A stretch of 36,749 nt of DNA from Acidobacteriaceae bacterium (GTDB lineage: Bacteria > Acidobacteriota > Terriglobia > Terriglobales > Acidobacteriaceae), in contig JANYKL010000120.1 in NCBI GenBank assembly GCA_025361625.1, positions 1 to 36,749 of the forward strand, written 5' to 3'. This document shows, piece after piece, positions 24,842 to 32,744 of the stretch. Below the pieces are notes generated by a model. It saw nothing but the letters and a program-made list of their open reading frames with translations, was not told where the DNA came from and did not search any database. The position numbers and the translations under genes were made by a program. Every line of letters begins with the position of its first letter. Positions within the stretch are counted from its first letter, which is position 1.

Positions 24842-24866
24842 CGTAGGGCGCCCCTCAAGTTTTTTA

Positions 24867-26165
24867 CTACACAGCCGCCACAGCGAACGCCTGCTTCGCC
24901 GCCGCAATTGTCTGCTGCACATCGTGCTCGGTGTGCGCCGCTCCTATGAATGCCGCTTCAAATTGTGATGGCGGCAGATATACGCCACCGTCCAACATCG
25001 CGCGGAAGAAACGTCCAAAGGCTTGTGTGTCGCACTTGGCTGCGGAATCCCAATCAGTGACCGGACCTTGGGTGAAGAACCAGGTAAACATCGAGCTGAC
25101 ACGGTTGTGGCAGATGGTGACGCCGGCATCTTTCGCAGCGGCTGCGACTCCGGCGACCACTTCGCCCGCCAGTTTGTCGAGATTCGCATAAATTCCTTTA
25201 TGCTCGCGGAGGTAGCTCAGCGTCGCGCATCCGGCAGCCATTGCTAACGGGTTTCCGGATAGTGTGCCAGCCTGATAGACGGGGCCGAGTGGGGCGATCA
25301 GGTCCATGATTTCCGTCGGACCGCCATACCCGCCGACGGGCAGGCCTCCGCCAATAATTTTGCCCATGGTGGTGAGGTCGGGCTCTATGCCGTAGAGTTC
25401 CTGCGCTCCGCCATAGGCGAGCCGGAATCCGGTCATAACCTCGTCGAAAATCAGCAGGGTTTTTTCATTCTTCGTAATGGCGCGCAGGGCTTCAAGATAT
25501 CCGCGAGCGGGAGGCACGCATCCCATGTTGCCGACGACCGGCTCGACGATCACGCATGCAATCTGGTGCTTGAATCTTTCAAATGCCGCGTCGAGGGCGC
25601 AGATGTCGTTGTAGGGAAGCGCAAGCGTCAACTGCGTAAATTCCTCGGGAACTCCCGCCGAGCCGGGGATGCCCAGCGTCGCAACGCCCGAGCCCGCCTT
25701 CACCAGCAGTGCATCGGAGTGTCCGTGGTAGCAGCCCTCGAACTTCACAATGTACTTGCGCTTCGTGTAACCACGAGCGAGACGGATGGCCGACATGGTC
25801 GCTTCCGTGCCCGAACTGACGAAGCGTATTTTTTCCATGTGCGGGAAAGCGGAGATGACCAGTTCGGCCAGATCTGCTTCGGCGGGGATGGAGGCTCCGA
25901 AGCTCGTCCCCTTGCGGGCCGCTTCGATGATTGCGTCGATTACTGTAGAAGCGGCGTGCCCTAAGATAAGCGGCCCCCACGAGCCGATGTAGTCGATATA
26001 TTCGTTGCCGTCGGCGTCCCAGATATGGGAGCCTTGGCCGTGGGCGATGTAAAGCGGATCCGCTCCAACGCTGCGGAAGGCGCGAACGGGAGAGTTGACA
26101 CCCCCGGGGATTAATTTTTCAGCGCGTTGTTGAAGCTTGCGGGATTGTTCAATGCTTCGCGACAT
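24867..26165 (-). CDS. hemL: Glutamate-1-semialdehyde 2,1-aminomutase
   Basis: PLP enzyme of the C5 route to 5-aminolevulinate, the first committed haem precursor. 432 residues, standard length. N-terminal [14 protein letters not shown]-phosphate loop [26 protein letters not shown] and the PLP Lys269 in [18 protein letters not shown] are all present. No other haem gene is in the window. The neighbouring deacetylase is convergent and unrelated. Confidence 0.97.
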   Translation of the reverse strand: MSRSIEQSRKLQQRAEKLIPGGVNSPVRAFRSVGADPLYIAHGQGSHIWDADGNEYIDYIGSWGPLILGHAASTVIDAIIEAARKGTSFGASIPAEADLAELVISAFPHMEKIRFVSSGTEATMSAIRLARGYTKRKYIVKFEGCYHGHSDALLVKAGSGVATLGIPGSAGVPEEFTQLTLALPYNDICALDAAFERFKHQIACVIVEPVVGNMGCVPPARGYLEALRAITKNEKTLLIFDEVMTGFRLAYGGAQELYGIEPDLTTMGKIIGGGLPVGGYGGPTEIMDLIAPLGPVYQAGTLSGNPLAMAAGCATLSYLREHKGIYANLDKLAGEVVAGVAAAAKDAGVTICHNRVSSMFTWFFTQGPVTDWDSAAKCDTQAFGRFFRAMLDGGVYLPPSQFEAAFIGAAHTEHDVQQTIAAAKQAFAVAAV

Positions 26166-26358
26166 TAATTTCCATTTCTACGAAAGTTAACCTCGTCGAC
26201 CGATCGCAACCGCGGCTTAAAATTGTAGCGCGGTATCTCTTCGGCAATCAGAGCAATTTCGGTGACGCGATTTCGCATCATTACTCTTTAGACAGATTAA
26301 AAATCCATTGTTCTGCGCGGTGCGCTTCGCGCCGGCGGCCCGCCCGGCCTACCTGTGC

Positions 26359-27159
26359 CTAATAAATGTGGTAATAGCCGCCGCGCTTTCCTAGTTCAAG
26401 ATTCAAGCCAAACAGGTCGCTCAGTCGCCTCGTTTGCAAAACCTCTTCTTTCTTGCCGTCGGCTATGATTCGGCCCCTCGACATCAGCACGACGCGTTCG
26501 ATCTCAGGCACGATGTCCTGGAGTTCGTGGGTAACGAGGACGATGCCGATTCCTGAGTTTGCCAAATTGCGCATGGTCTCGCGAAGTTCATGCTGGGCGC
26601 GGATATCAAGAGAGTTACTGGGCTCATCAAAAAGCAGCGCCTTCGGCGTGTGCACGAGCGCTCGCGCGATTAAGACGCGCTTGGCTTCTCCCGACGACAT
26701 GGCTTCTACCGGGCGCCCTGCCAAATGAGATACACCCAAACCGGATAGCGCTCGCTCCGCCAATTCTTTAAGCTCCGGATCAATTGTGTGGTTGGGGAAA
26801 ATTCGGGTGCTGCTGAAGAAACCAGAAAGCACCACATCGAGTCCGCTGGCCTCGCCTGTGCATGAGGCCATCAGGTCGTTCGACACAATTCCCATGAGCG
26901 AACGTAGTTCGAAGACGTTCCAGTTATTCTGGCCAAGGATTTCCATGCTCGATCCGTCTTGCACCAGCGGATAACATTCACGGGTAATGGTTTTTATAAG
27001 CGTAGATTTCCCGCAACCATTCGGACCGAGGACCGCGACGTGTTCGTGGAGATTGATTCGAAGATCTATCTGGTCGAGGACAATTGTTTCTCCGCGCATA
27101 ACGCGGATCTTTTTTAAATTCAGCAGAGGCAACGGGTTTCGGAGGCAATTCGAATTCAT
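26359..27159 (-). CDS. ABC transporter ATP-binding protein, ModF/YlmA-like
   Basis: 266 residues. Walker A GPNGCGKST (45-53), signature MSSGEAKRVLIARAL in place of LSGGQ, Walker B ALLFDEPSNSLD, switch VTHE. No permease or binding protein gene is adjacent, and no transmembrane segment is present. The Ser-Gly-Glu variant of the signature occurs in ModF/YlmA-type ATPases. The substrate is unknown. Confidence 0.85.
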   Translation of the reverse strand: MNSNCLRNPLPLLNLKKIRVMRGETIVLDQIDLRINLHEHVAVLGPNGCGKSTLIKTITRECYPLVQDGSSMEILGQNNWNVFELRSLMGIVSNDLMASCTGEASGLDVVLSGFFSSTRIFPNHTIDPELKELAERALSGLGVSHLAGRPVEAMSSGEAKRVLIARALVHTPKALLFDEPSNSLDIRAQHELRETMRNLANSGIGIVLVTHELQDIVPEIERVVLMSRGRIIADGKKEEVLQTRRLSDLFGLNLELGKRGGYYHIY

Positions 27160-27294
27160 CCGACATTTACCGGGTTACAACAATTCTGCAGCCTCATGCG
27201 CTTATCTTAGCAATAGTAACCTTCGTACTGGGAAGGTCTGTCGGGGATCGCCAGGGGGGGCTCCGTGACCGTCCTTTTTTTGTGTCGGCCTCTT

Positions 27295-27567
27295 TTACTT
27301 GAGATAGGATCGCACGATTTCGACCAATTCATCGGTGGCCAAGGCTTGCTCGGAATTTAAACGTTTGGGATTCACGACGTGAAAACGAATGTGACCTTCG
27401 AGCAATTCAGCCATTAATCCATTCATCGCGCCGCGCGCCGCGGTGATCAGTTGCAAAACGTCGGAGCAGTCCTGGTCCGCTTCGAGCGCTCGCTCGATGG
27501 CGGCGATTTGCCCTCTTATCCGCTTGATCCGAAGAATAAGTTTGGGTTTTTCTTCGACGGTATGCAT
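27295..27567 (-). CDS. RcnR/FrmR-type (CsoR family) metal- or formaldehyde-sensing repressor
   Basis: 90-residue all-helical DUF156/CsoR-family repressor. The core IRGQIAAIERALEADQDCSD and AARGAMNGLMAELLEGHIRF is typical. Likely ligand residues are His2, Cys34, His59 and His63, matching the His-Cys-His-His set (3, 35, 60, 64) of nickel/cobalt sensor RcnR; the related FrmR senses formaldehyde with Cys35. CsoR copper sensors have Cys-His-Cys instead. The open frame extends upstream to 27861, but the real start is the ATG at 27567 (MHTVEEKPK), just downstream of the operator. Divergent to a porin gene. Confidence 0.88.
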   Translation of the reverse strand: MHTVEEKPKLILRIKRIRGQIAAIERALEADQDCSDVLQLITAARGAMNGLMAELLEGHIRFHVVNPKRLNSEQALATDELVEIVRSYLK

Positions 27568-27583
27568 GCGTTCTCCGAAACGG

Positions 27584-27605
27584 ATAGTATACCCCCCTAT
27601 AGTAT
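27584..27605. promoter_or_regulatory. CsoR/RcnR-type operator between repressor and porin
   Basis: Six consecutive C (27592-27597; G on the other strand) are flanked by ATAGTAT at 27584-27590 and again at 27599-27605. An A/T-flanked G6 tract is what RcnR-class repressors bind. It lies 17 bp upstream of the repressor ATG and about 40 bp before the porin gene, so it could regulate both. Confidence 0.65.
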
Positions 27606-27642
27606 GTACCCTATAGAATAAGCCGAGGAGCAATTCAGCGTA

Positions 27643-29115
27643 ATGTGTTCGCCGGGGTCCAAGCCCGTGAGAAGACAAACCCAGATGTCGGCTGCACGCG
27701 GGCCCCTCTTTTTCGCGACTTTTCTGCTGCTCTTCGTGGCGTCGCAAACTGATTTGATTTGGGCACAAGCGCCTGGTGACCCTGCCACGAAAACCGCAGC
27801 GGGTTCGGAGAATGAACCCGAGGAAAGTGGCGCGGCCGACCCGGAGACGATGTTTCCGCACTTCAAGAACTTGCGCTACTGGCTTTCAGGCCAGGCAAAC
27901 TTCGTCTTTCAGATTCATCCTGGTTTTCACGCGGATTACAGTGGGCCGCATAGCCTCAGCCCGAATTACGAGAAAGCCACCTCGCGAGTACTCACGCTCT
28001 ACACGGGCGTGCGATTGAATGCCTCCACCGAGTTGTTGGTCGATATCGAAGAGGCTGGAGGCGCAGCTCTAACCGAGGGCTTCGGGCTTGCGGGCAATAC
28101 GGATCTCGATATTGTTCGCAATCCTTCGCTCAGCAAGGCGCCGTATCTTGGTCGTGGCATGATCCACAAAGTTTTTGCGCTCAGCAAAGACAGAGTCGAA
28201 AATCACCGCAGCTATGTCTCCCTTTTTGATGATTTGCCGCGACGCCGCCTTGAAATTCGTTTCGGAAAGTTCAGCATGCCTGATTTTTTTGACGCCAGCT
28301 CCGTTGGCACTGACACCCATTTTCAATTTTTGAACTGGACGGTCGACGACAACGGCGCGTGGGATTACCCTGCCGACACGCGCGGCTATACCGTCGGTCT
28401 TGTAGCTGACTACGAAGATCGCAACTGGGGACTCCGCTTCGCCGAAGGGCTCATGCCGAAAGTGGCGAACGGGACGGACCTCGTCTGGCGGCCGTGGCAA
28501 GTTCATTCTGAAAACTGGGAGTATGAGTTGCGCCACGGGTTGCTGCCCAAGAAATCCGGTGTCATCCGGCTACTGGCATACATCAATCACGCAAACATGG
28601 GTGTGTACCGCCACGCGAACACGCAAGTCGCAGCGGGAATTCGTCCGATTCCGGATATCACGAATCATCCGTGGCAGATCACGCGTAAGTATGGATTTGG
28701 AGTTAACGTCGAACAAAATCTTTCACGTAACTTCACTGCTTTTGCGCGATGGGGCTGGGATGACGGCAAAACAGAATCGTTCGCTTATACGGAAGTCGAT
28801 TCGACCTTCGACGAAGGCGTCGGGGTGAACGGCGCGCTGTGGCATCGCAAAAGAGACCGAGCCGGAACGGCTTTCGTGTCGAATGGCATTAAGAGAGACC
28901 ATCAGGTCTATCTGGCTTTGGGAGGGCAAGGTTTTCTACTCGGCGACTCGGGACTAAGTTACCGGCGAGAAAATATCGTGGAGGCTTATTACACGGCTCA
29001 CATCTGGCGCGGAATTTATCTCGCGCCCGGCGTGCAGCACATCAACAATCCGGGCTATAACCGAGATCGCGGGCCTATCGTCGTGCCGACGTTTCGAGTG
29101 CATGTGGAGTTCTAG
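27643..29115 (+). CDS. OprB-like carbohydrate/solute porin
   Basis: 490-residue outer-membrane beta-barrel. A signal peptide follows a short basic N-terminus (hydrophobic LFFATFLLLFVAS, probable cut after WAQA). The barrel includes RLEIRFGKFSMPDFFD, WDYPADTRGYTVGLVADY and the closing VPTFRVHVEF, ending in an aromatic residue as OMPs do. The pattern QHINNPGYNRDRGP is an OprB-family feature. ATG at 27643 has a GAGGAG site upstream; ATG at 27685 is an alternative that would shorten the signal. Divergent to the RcnR-like repressor with a shared operator, so probably metal-responsive; substrate unknown. Confidence 0.85.
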   Translation: MCSPGSKPVRRQTQMSAARGPLFFATFLLLFVASQTDLIWAQAPGDPATKTAAGSENEPEESGAADPETMFPHFKNLRYWLSGQANFVFQIHPGFHADYSGPHSLSPNYEKATSRVLTLYTGVRLNASTELLVDIEEAGGAALTEGFGLAGNTDLDIVRNPSLSKAPYLGRGMIHKVFALSKDRVENHRSYVSLFDDLPRRRLEIRFGKFSMPDFFDASSVGTDTHFQFLNWTVDDNGAWDYPADTRGYTVGLVADYEDRNWGLRFAEGLMPKVANGTDLVWRPWQVHSENWEYELRHGLLPKKSGVIRLLAYINHANMGVYRHANTQVAAGIRPIPDITNHPWQITRKYGFGVNVEQNLSRNFTAFARWGWDDGKTESFAYTEVDSTFDEGVGVNGALWHRKRDRAGTAFVSNGIKRDHQVYLALGGQGFLLGDSGLSYRRENIVEAYYTAHIWRGIYLAPGVQHINNPGYNRDRGPIVVPTFRVHVEF

Positions 29116-29163
29116 AAATTCTCCTTCGGCGACGGCGTAAAATCCGATACTGAAGGGAAAGAC

Positions 29164-30105
29164 TTATTTCACATCGCGCTGGATTCCGGCTTCCTGCTTT
29201 CCCGATGTCTGAATCGCCCAAGCCATGCGCGGCGTGTTGTGGGCGATTCCGAAGCGCCCTTTGGCGTCGAGCAGAATGATTCCACCGTTGCCGTCGAGCC
29301 TTTGCTTCAAATAATTCATCGCTTCTTGCGCGATCCACTCTGGCAGGCTGCCGGACTGCACACGGTCGGCAGCCCATTTTGCGAGCACTAATTTCATGAT
29401 CGGTTCGCCCCATCCGGTGGTGGAAGCGGCTGCGCTTAGGTTATCCGCATAGCATCCACAACCGATGAGGGACGAATCTCCGAGTCGCCCTGGAGCTTTG
29501 TTGAGCGTGCCCCCGGTCGAGGTTGAAGCGGCAATGTTGCCCTGGCTATCGAGAGCAACCGCGCCGACGGTGTCGTGCGAGAGCATTTCACGCGACCCCG
29601 AGGGAGCGAACAGATCCTTACCGTTGCCGTCCCCCGCATATTGAGCCTGGTACGCCTTCAGCCGTTCGATTTCTTTCGGCGTCACCAAATCTTCATTGCG
29701 ACATAGAGTTATGCCGTGAGCCTCGGCAAATCGCTCCGCCCCTTCAGCGACAAAATACACATGAGGACTATCGCTGAGAATTTTGCGCGCCGCCCTGACG
29801 GGATTCCGTAAACGCTCGACACAGCCAACTCCACCGCCGCGCAAGGTTGCGCCGTCCATGATGAAAGCGTCGAGCTGAACTTTGCCATCGCGGTTAAGAA
29901 AACTACCGCGCCCGGCGTCGAACGTTTCGTCGTCTTCGAGCACGACTACAGCTTCTTCGACAGCATCGAGCGCTGAGCCTCCGCGTCCAAGTACGCGCCA
30001 CCCGGAAGTCGCGGCATTGCGAACGCCCTTAAGATGTGCCTCGACCATGTCGTCGGGAATGTCCCAGGCGCCGCCATGAACGACCAGCACGGGGTTGATT
30101 GGCAC
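29164..30105 (-). CDS. iaaA: Isoaspartyl peptidase/L-asparaginase (Ntn hydrolase)
   Basis: 313 residues, self-cleaving N-terminal nucleophile hydrolase that removes isoaspartyl residues and hydrolyses asparagine. The nucleophile Thr179 lies in SHDTVGAVALD, where the chain cleaves into alpha and beta subunits. GGTLNKAPGRLGDSSLIGCG and CYADNLSAAASTTGWGE are the beta-subunit substrate motifs. N-terminal VVHGGAW is the usual family start. No signal peptide, so cytoplasmic. Confidence 0.95.
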   Translation of the reverse strand: MPINPVLVVHGGAWDIPDDMVEAHLKGVRNAATSGWRVLGRGGSALDAVEEAVVVLEDDETFDAGRGSFLNRDGKVQLDAFIMDGATLRGGGVGCVERLRNPVRAARKILSDSPHVYFVAEGAERFAEAHGITLCRNEDLVTPKEIERLKAYQAQYAGDGNGKDLFAPSGSREMLSHDTVGAVALDSQGNIAASTSTGGTLNKAPGRLGDSSLIGCGCYADNLSAAASTTGWGEPIMKLVLAKWAADRVQSGSLPEWIAQEAMNYLKQRLDGNGGIILLDAKGRFGIAHNTPRMAWAIQTSGKQEAGIQRDVK

Positions 30106-30147
30106 TTGTGATCCTTGGGTGAAGTTGCGGATTTAGTCTAGCAGGGT

Positions 30148-30185
30148 GGGACGGACTCACCCCGCCCCGCAGTGAGCCGAGTCCC
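30148..30185. repeat. Interrupted hairpin between peptidase and phosphatidyltransferase genes
   Basis: GGGAC-GGA-CTCAC at 30148-30160 against GTGAG-CCGA-GTCCC at 30172-30185: two 5-bp stems around an internal loop. It lies 3' of the phosphatidyltransferase gene on the minus strand. No T-run. Confidence 0.4.
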
Positions 30186-30204
30186 GATCCCTGACAAGAC
30201 GAAA

Positions 30205-30849
30205 CTAGGCGGCCCTGGCGCGCACATCCAACTCAGAAGTGCGCTGCCAGGTATAAATGATGCGATGGATGACGGTGATCGTTGACAAGACTGCGATCAC
30301 CCAAAGTGCCGGAGCCATTACGTTGAACAGGGCTCCGATAATGAGTAGAACCAGGCGTTCCGGGCGTTCCATGAATCCCACGCGGCACGTTCCTATGAGC
30401 GACTCAGCACGCGCACGGGCATAACTTACCATGATGGTGCTGATCATGACGAGCGCGGTCAGCACAACATAGAAGAAACGGTTGCCGCGCGAGTAATAGA
30501 CAAGCAACCCAAAAAAGAGCGACGCGTCGCTGTAGCGGTCAACGACCGAATCAAAGAACCCTCCGAAACGCGTTACTTGGTTTGAAAGGCGGGCCACTCG
30601 CCCGTCAACGAGATCGAAAAATCCTGAGCCGATAATGACGAGTCCGGCGTAGAAGAACATGCGGCGCTGGTTCTCGCCGTTCGCGTAACCAAATAAGAAG
30701 GCGGCGTAGGTGTTAACGACCAATCCCATCACGGTAAGAACATTGGGATTGATGTGCGAAAGCGCAAGCAGGCGGACGATTGCATCCAGCAATACTCCGC
30801 AGGCCCGCCCCACCCCCCTCGTCCAACTTATTTTTTTGTGATCAGTCAC
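30205..30849 (-). CDS. CDP-alcohol phosphatidyltransferase
   Basis: Integral membrane enzyme that transfers a phosphatidyl group from CDP-diacylglycerol to an alcohol. 214 residues and about six membrane helices. The catalytic motif is complete: Asp79, Asp82-Gly83, Ala86-Arg87, Gly96, Asp100, Asp104 (DLVDGRVARLSNQVTRFGGF...D). Substrate (glycerol phosphate, inositol phosphate, or other) cannot be read from the sequence. The GTG start overlaps the greA stop (GTGA), so the two are translationally coupled. RNA-polymerase and phospholipid genes sharing an operon is unexpected but the overlap is clear. Confidence 0.92.
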   Translation of the reverse strand: MTDHKKISWTRGVGRACGVLLDAIVRLLALSHINPNVLTVMGLVVNTYAAFLFGYANGENQRRMFFYAGLVIIGSGFFDLVDGRVARLSNQVTRFGGFFDSVVDRYSDASLFFGLLVYYSRGNRFFYVVLTALVMISTIMVSYARARAESLIGTCRVGFMERPERLVLLIIGALFNVMAPALWVIAVLSTITVIHRIIYTWQRTSELDVRARAA

Positions 30850-31382
30850 TTTGCGTTTGATTTGAGTTGCACTGCTGATTTTAGCTGCAATGCGGACTCG
30901 GCTTTGGCCTCTTCGGCAATGTCATGCATAGTGGTAAGTTTCAAAATCTCCATCTCCCGGCTGCCCCCCGGAGTCACTACGGTAGCGGCGTCGCCAACCT
31001 TTTTATTGAGTAAGGCGCGACCGATCGGCGAGGTGGTCGAGATTCTTCCCGCGGCTACGTCCGACTGGTCGCTTGCCACGAGTTCATATTTCATCTCTTC
31101 ATTTTTCGTGGAGTCGAAAACCGTGACGAACGAACCCAAGCCGACCTTATCCTTGGGAATATTATTCATGTTTACAAGGGAAAGATCGGCAAGCCGCTGG
31201 CCGAGTTGACGCACGCGAGCCTTAAGATATTCCTGCCGCTGCTTGGCGGTGTGATATTCGGCGTTTTCGCTGAGGTCGCCCAGAGCAGCTGCCTTTTTTA
31301 GTTCTCGAGGAATATCGAAGGCCAGTTCGTGTTCCAGCGTGTTCAATTCGTCCCGCAGCTTCTTTTTGATTTCTTCCGTCAT
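30846..31382 (-). CDS. greA: Transcript cleavage factor GreA
   Basis: 178 residues. N-terminal coiled coil with the tip acidic residues in GDLSENAEYHTAK (Asp36, Glu39; E. coli Asp41, Glu44) that help RNA polymerase cleave backtracked transcript; C-terminal domain with ISTTSPIGRALLNKKVGD, typical for GreA. The C-terminus runs ~20 residues beyond the usual end, with Ala/Glu/Lys-rich sequence. A possible -10 TATAAT (31391-31396) with a weak -35 TTATCC at 17 bp lies directly before the ATG. Confidence 0.96.
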   Translation of the reverse strand: MTEEIKKKLRDELNTLEHELAFDIPRELKKAAALGDLSENAEYHTAKQRQEYLKARVRQLGQRLADLSLVNMNNIPKDKVGLGSFVTVFDSTKNEEMKYELVASDQSDVAAGRISTTSPIGRALLNKKVGDAATVVTPGGSREMEILKLTTMHDIAEEAKAESALQLKSAVQLKSNAK

Positions 31383-31390
31383 GCGTCTGA

Positions 31391-31419
31391 ATTATAACTC
31401 CCTCTGGCGACCCGGATAA
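31391..31419 (-). promoter_or_regulatory. Possible greA promoter
   Basis: On the minus strand TATAAT (31391-31396) with TTATCC at 17 bp upstream. The transcript would begin almost at the greA start codon. Confidence 0.35.
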
Positions 31420-31513
31420 TGCTGCCCGGCCAATCTTGTTTCATGCCTCGCCAACCGCTTTGACCAGAAAGACTTAAGTGCAGTTGCAGTCGCTCAGCCT
31501 CCCTTGTTTCTCG

Positions 31514-31542
31514 TTGCCTTTGGCACCAGGGTCCAGTAGACT
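31514..31542 (+). promoter_or_regulatory. Likely promoter of the CarD-like gene
   Basis: TTGCCT (31514-31519), 17-bp spacer, TAGACT (31537-31542). Start near 31549, 35 nt before the ATG, with a small CCCTC-GGGC-GAGGG hairpin in the leader. Confidence 0.4.
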
Positions 31543-31583
31543 AAGAATGGATTCCTGCACCCTCGGGCGAGGGCCCTCACTTC

Positions 31584-32117
31584 ATGAACGGCAGCCAAGT
31601 TTTCCACATCGGTGACAAGGTCGTTTACCCTAATCACGGCGTCGGCATTATTGAACAGATCAGCAGCCGCACGACCGGGACTACGGTCGAAAGGTTTTAC
31701 CTGCTCAAAATTGCGGCGAGCAGCCTCAAAGTGATGATTCCATTCGCCAACGCCGAAAACGTGGGCATGCGCCCCGTGGTTCGCAACGGCGAGATTCAGA
31801 AAATCGTGGAGTATCTATCTTCGGGGGAGTGCATCAATTCCGCGGATTGGAAGGACCGTTTTAAGGAAAACTCCGACCGCATGCGCAGCGGTTCACTTTC
31901 GGATGTGGCGGCTGTACTGAAGGGCCTCTTAGTCTTGGCGCAGGAAAAATCGCTTTCTTTCCGCGAAAAAAAGATGCTGGAGCGCGCCCGCTACTTACTG
32001 GTGAGCGAGATTGCGATTTCGCGCAACTCCCCCGAAAGTGAAATTGAAGAGTCTTTGGACAAGGCTCTGATCAAGGCCAATCTTCGTTTTCCGGAACTGA
32101 CAGAACTCGCTTCCTAG
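31584..32117 (+). CDS. CarD/CdnL-family RNA polymerase-binding regulator
   Basis: 177 residues. The N-terminal Tudor-like RNAP-interaction domain begins FHIGDKVVYPNHGVGIIEQI, followed by KVMIPFANAENVGMR; the C-terminal helical domain includes the DNA-binding part (WKDRFKENSDRMRSGSLSDV; LSFREKKMLERARYLLVSEI). CdnL-type proteins stabilise open promoter complexes at rRNA and other promoters. No ribosome site is evident before the ATG at 31584; HIGDKVVYP sets the start. It is divergent from greA. Confidence 0.93.
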   Translation: MNGSQVFHIGDKVVYPNHGVGIIEQISSRTTGTTVERFYLLKIAASSLKVMIPFANAENVGMRPVVRNGEIQKIVEYLSSGECINSADWKDRFKENSDRMRSGSLSDVAAVLKGLLVLAQEKSLSFREKKMLERARYLLVSEIAISRNSPESEIEESLDKALIKANLRFPELTELAS

Positions 32118-32160
32118 GCAACCATCTCTTCAAAGGTCCTGGTTCTCGTGGCTGGTTGCT

Positions 32161-32661
32161 TCATCCAGGCTTGCCGCTCCATGGCGTGCCTGCATCCAGG
32201 ATTGCCGCTCCATGGCGTGCCTGCATCCAGGATTGCAAAATTAAGATCGCCGCCATCCGGTCTACAGCCTGTCCTCGCTTCTTTATAGAAAGATCCGTTT
32301 CCCGCAACAGCCGGTTTGCTTCGGTCGAAGTCCAGCGCTCGTCCCAGAGATGAACGGGTAGCTTGAAATAAGATTTTATTTCCGCGGCAAAGGACCGCAT
32401 TTTCTCGGACTGTGTACCTTCTTCACCGCTGAGCCGCAGGGGCAGCCCAACCACAATTTCTTTTACTTCATATTGCTTCAAGACCGCAGCCAGAGCAGCC
32501 AGATCGCGACGCTTGTTCTGGCGTTGGATCGTGTCCAGCCCTTGAGCAGTGATGCCGAGTGGGTCCGAAACCGCCACGCCAATGCGCCTCGATCCCACGT
32601 CAAGAGCAAGAATCCGGGGATGAGCGGGATAGGGATGAGCGGGATTTCCAAGCGCCGGCAT
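32161..32661 (-). CDS. ruvX: Putative pre-16S rRNA nuclease/Holliday-junction resolvase-like RuvX (YqgF)
   Basis: 166 residues; typical family members are about 140. The RNase-H-like core is intact: ILALDVGSRRIGVAVSDPLG, EIVVGLPLRLSGEEG, HLWDERWTSTEANRLLRE and DRMAAILILQSW, with acidic residues on the expected strands. Both termini are extended by repeats: the N-terminus holds NPAHPYPAHP from a 15-bp tandem repeat, and the last ~20 residues (QARHGAAILDAGTPWSGKPG) are encoded by a 31-bp tandem repeat. The core is probably functional. mltG lies downstream on the opposite strand, and these two genes are often neighbours. Confidence 0.93.
   Translation of the reverse strand: MPALGNPAHPYPAHPRILALDVGSRRIGVAVSDPLGITAQGLDTIQRQNKRRDLAALAAVLKQYEVKEIVVGLPLRLSGEEGTQSEKMRSFAAEIKSYFKLPVHLWDERWTSTEANRLLRETDLSIKKRGQAVDRMAAILILQSWMQARHGAAILDAGTPWSGKPG
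32162..32235. repeat. 31-bp tandem repeat at the 3' end of ruvX
   Basis: CATCCAGG starts at 32162, 32193 and 32224, each 31 bp apart; two full units and a partial third share CCGCTCCATGGCGTGCCTG. The unit is not a multiple of three, so the ruvX tail reads it in two frames before meeting a stop. Confidence 0.85.
32617..32646. repeat. 15-bp tandem repeat near the ruvX start
   Basis: GGGATGAGCGGGATA followed by GGGATGAGCGGGATT. In frame with ruvX on the minus strand, giving the pentapeptide PAHP repeated. Confidence 0.8.
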
Positions 32662-32744
32662 CGTTTAATTATAGACGGCTCTATCGAGGTAGGGCAGAAT
32701 TGTTGCCCAGCCCGGTGGGAGGAGACTTCCGCTGCGGCCGAATT

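Noticed and set aside
27160-27294. Terminator or gene between the ABC ATPase and repressor genes
   Set aside because: G-rich and T-rich runs occur near 27255-27288 but no paired stem adjoins them and no reading frame is convincing.
27568-27861. N-terminal extension of the RcnR-like repressor
   Set aside because: It runs through the operator and antisense to the porin gene; the family begins at 27567.
30754-31209. Plus-strand open frame of 151 codons over greA
   Set aside because: Antisense to greA and the phosphatidyltransferase gene, both well supported.
32162-32235. CRISPR array
   Set aside because: The 31-bp units are directly contiguous with no unique spacers.
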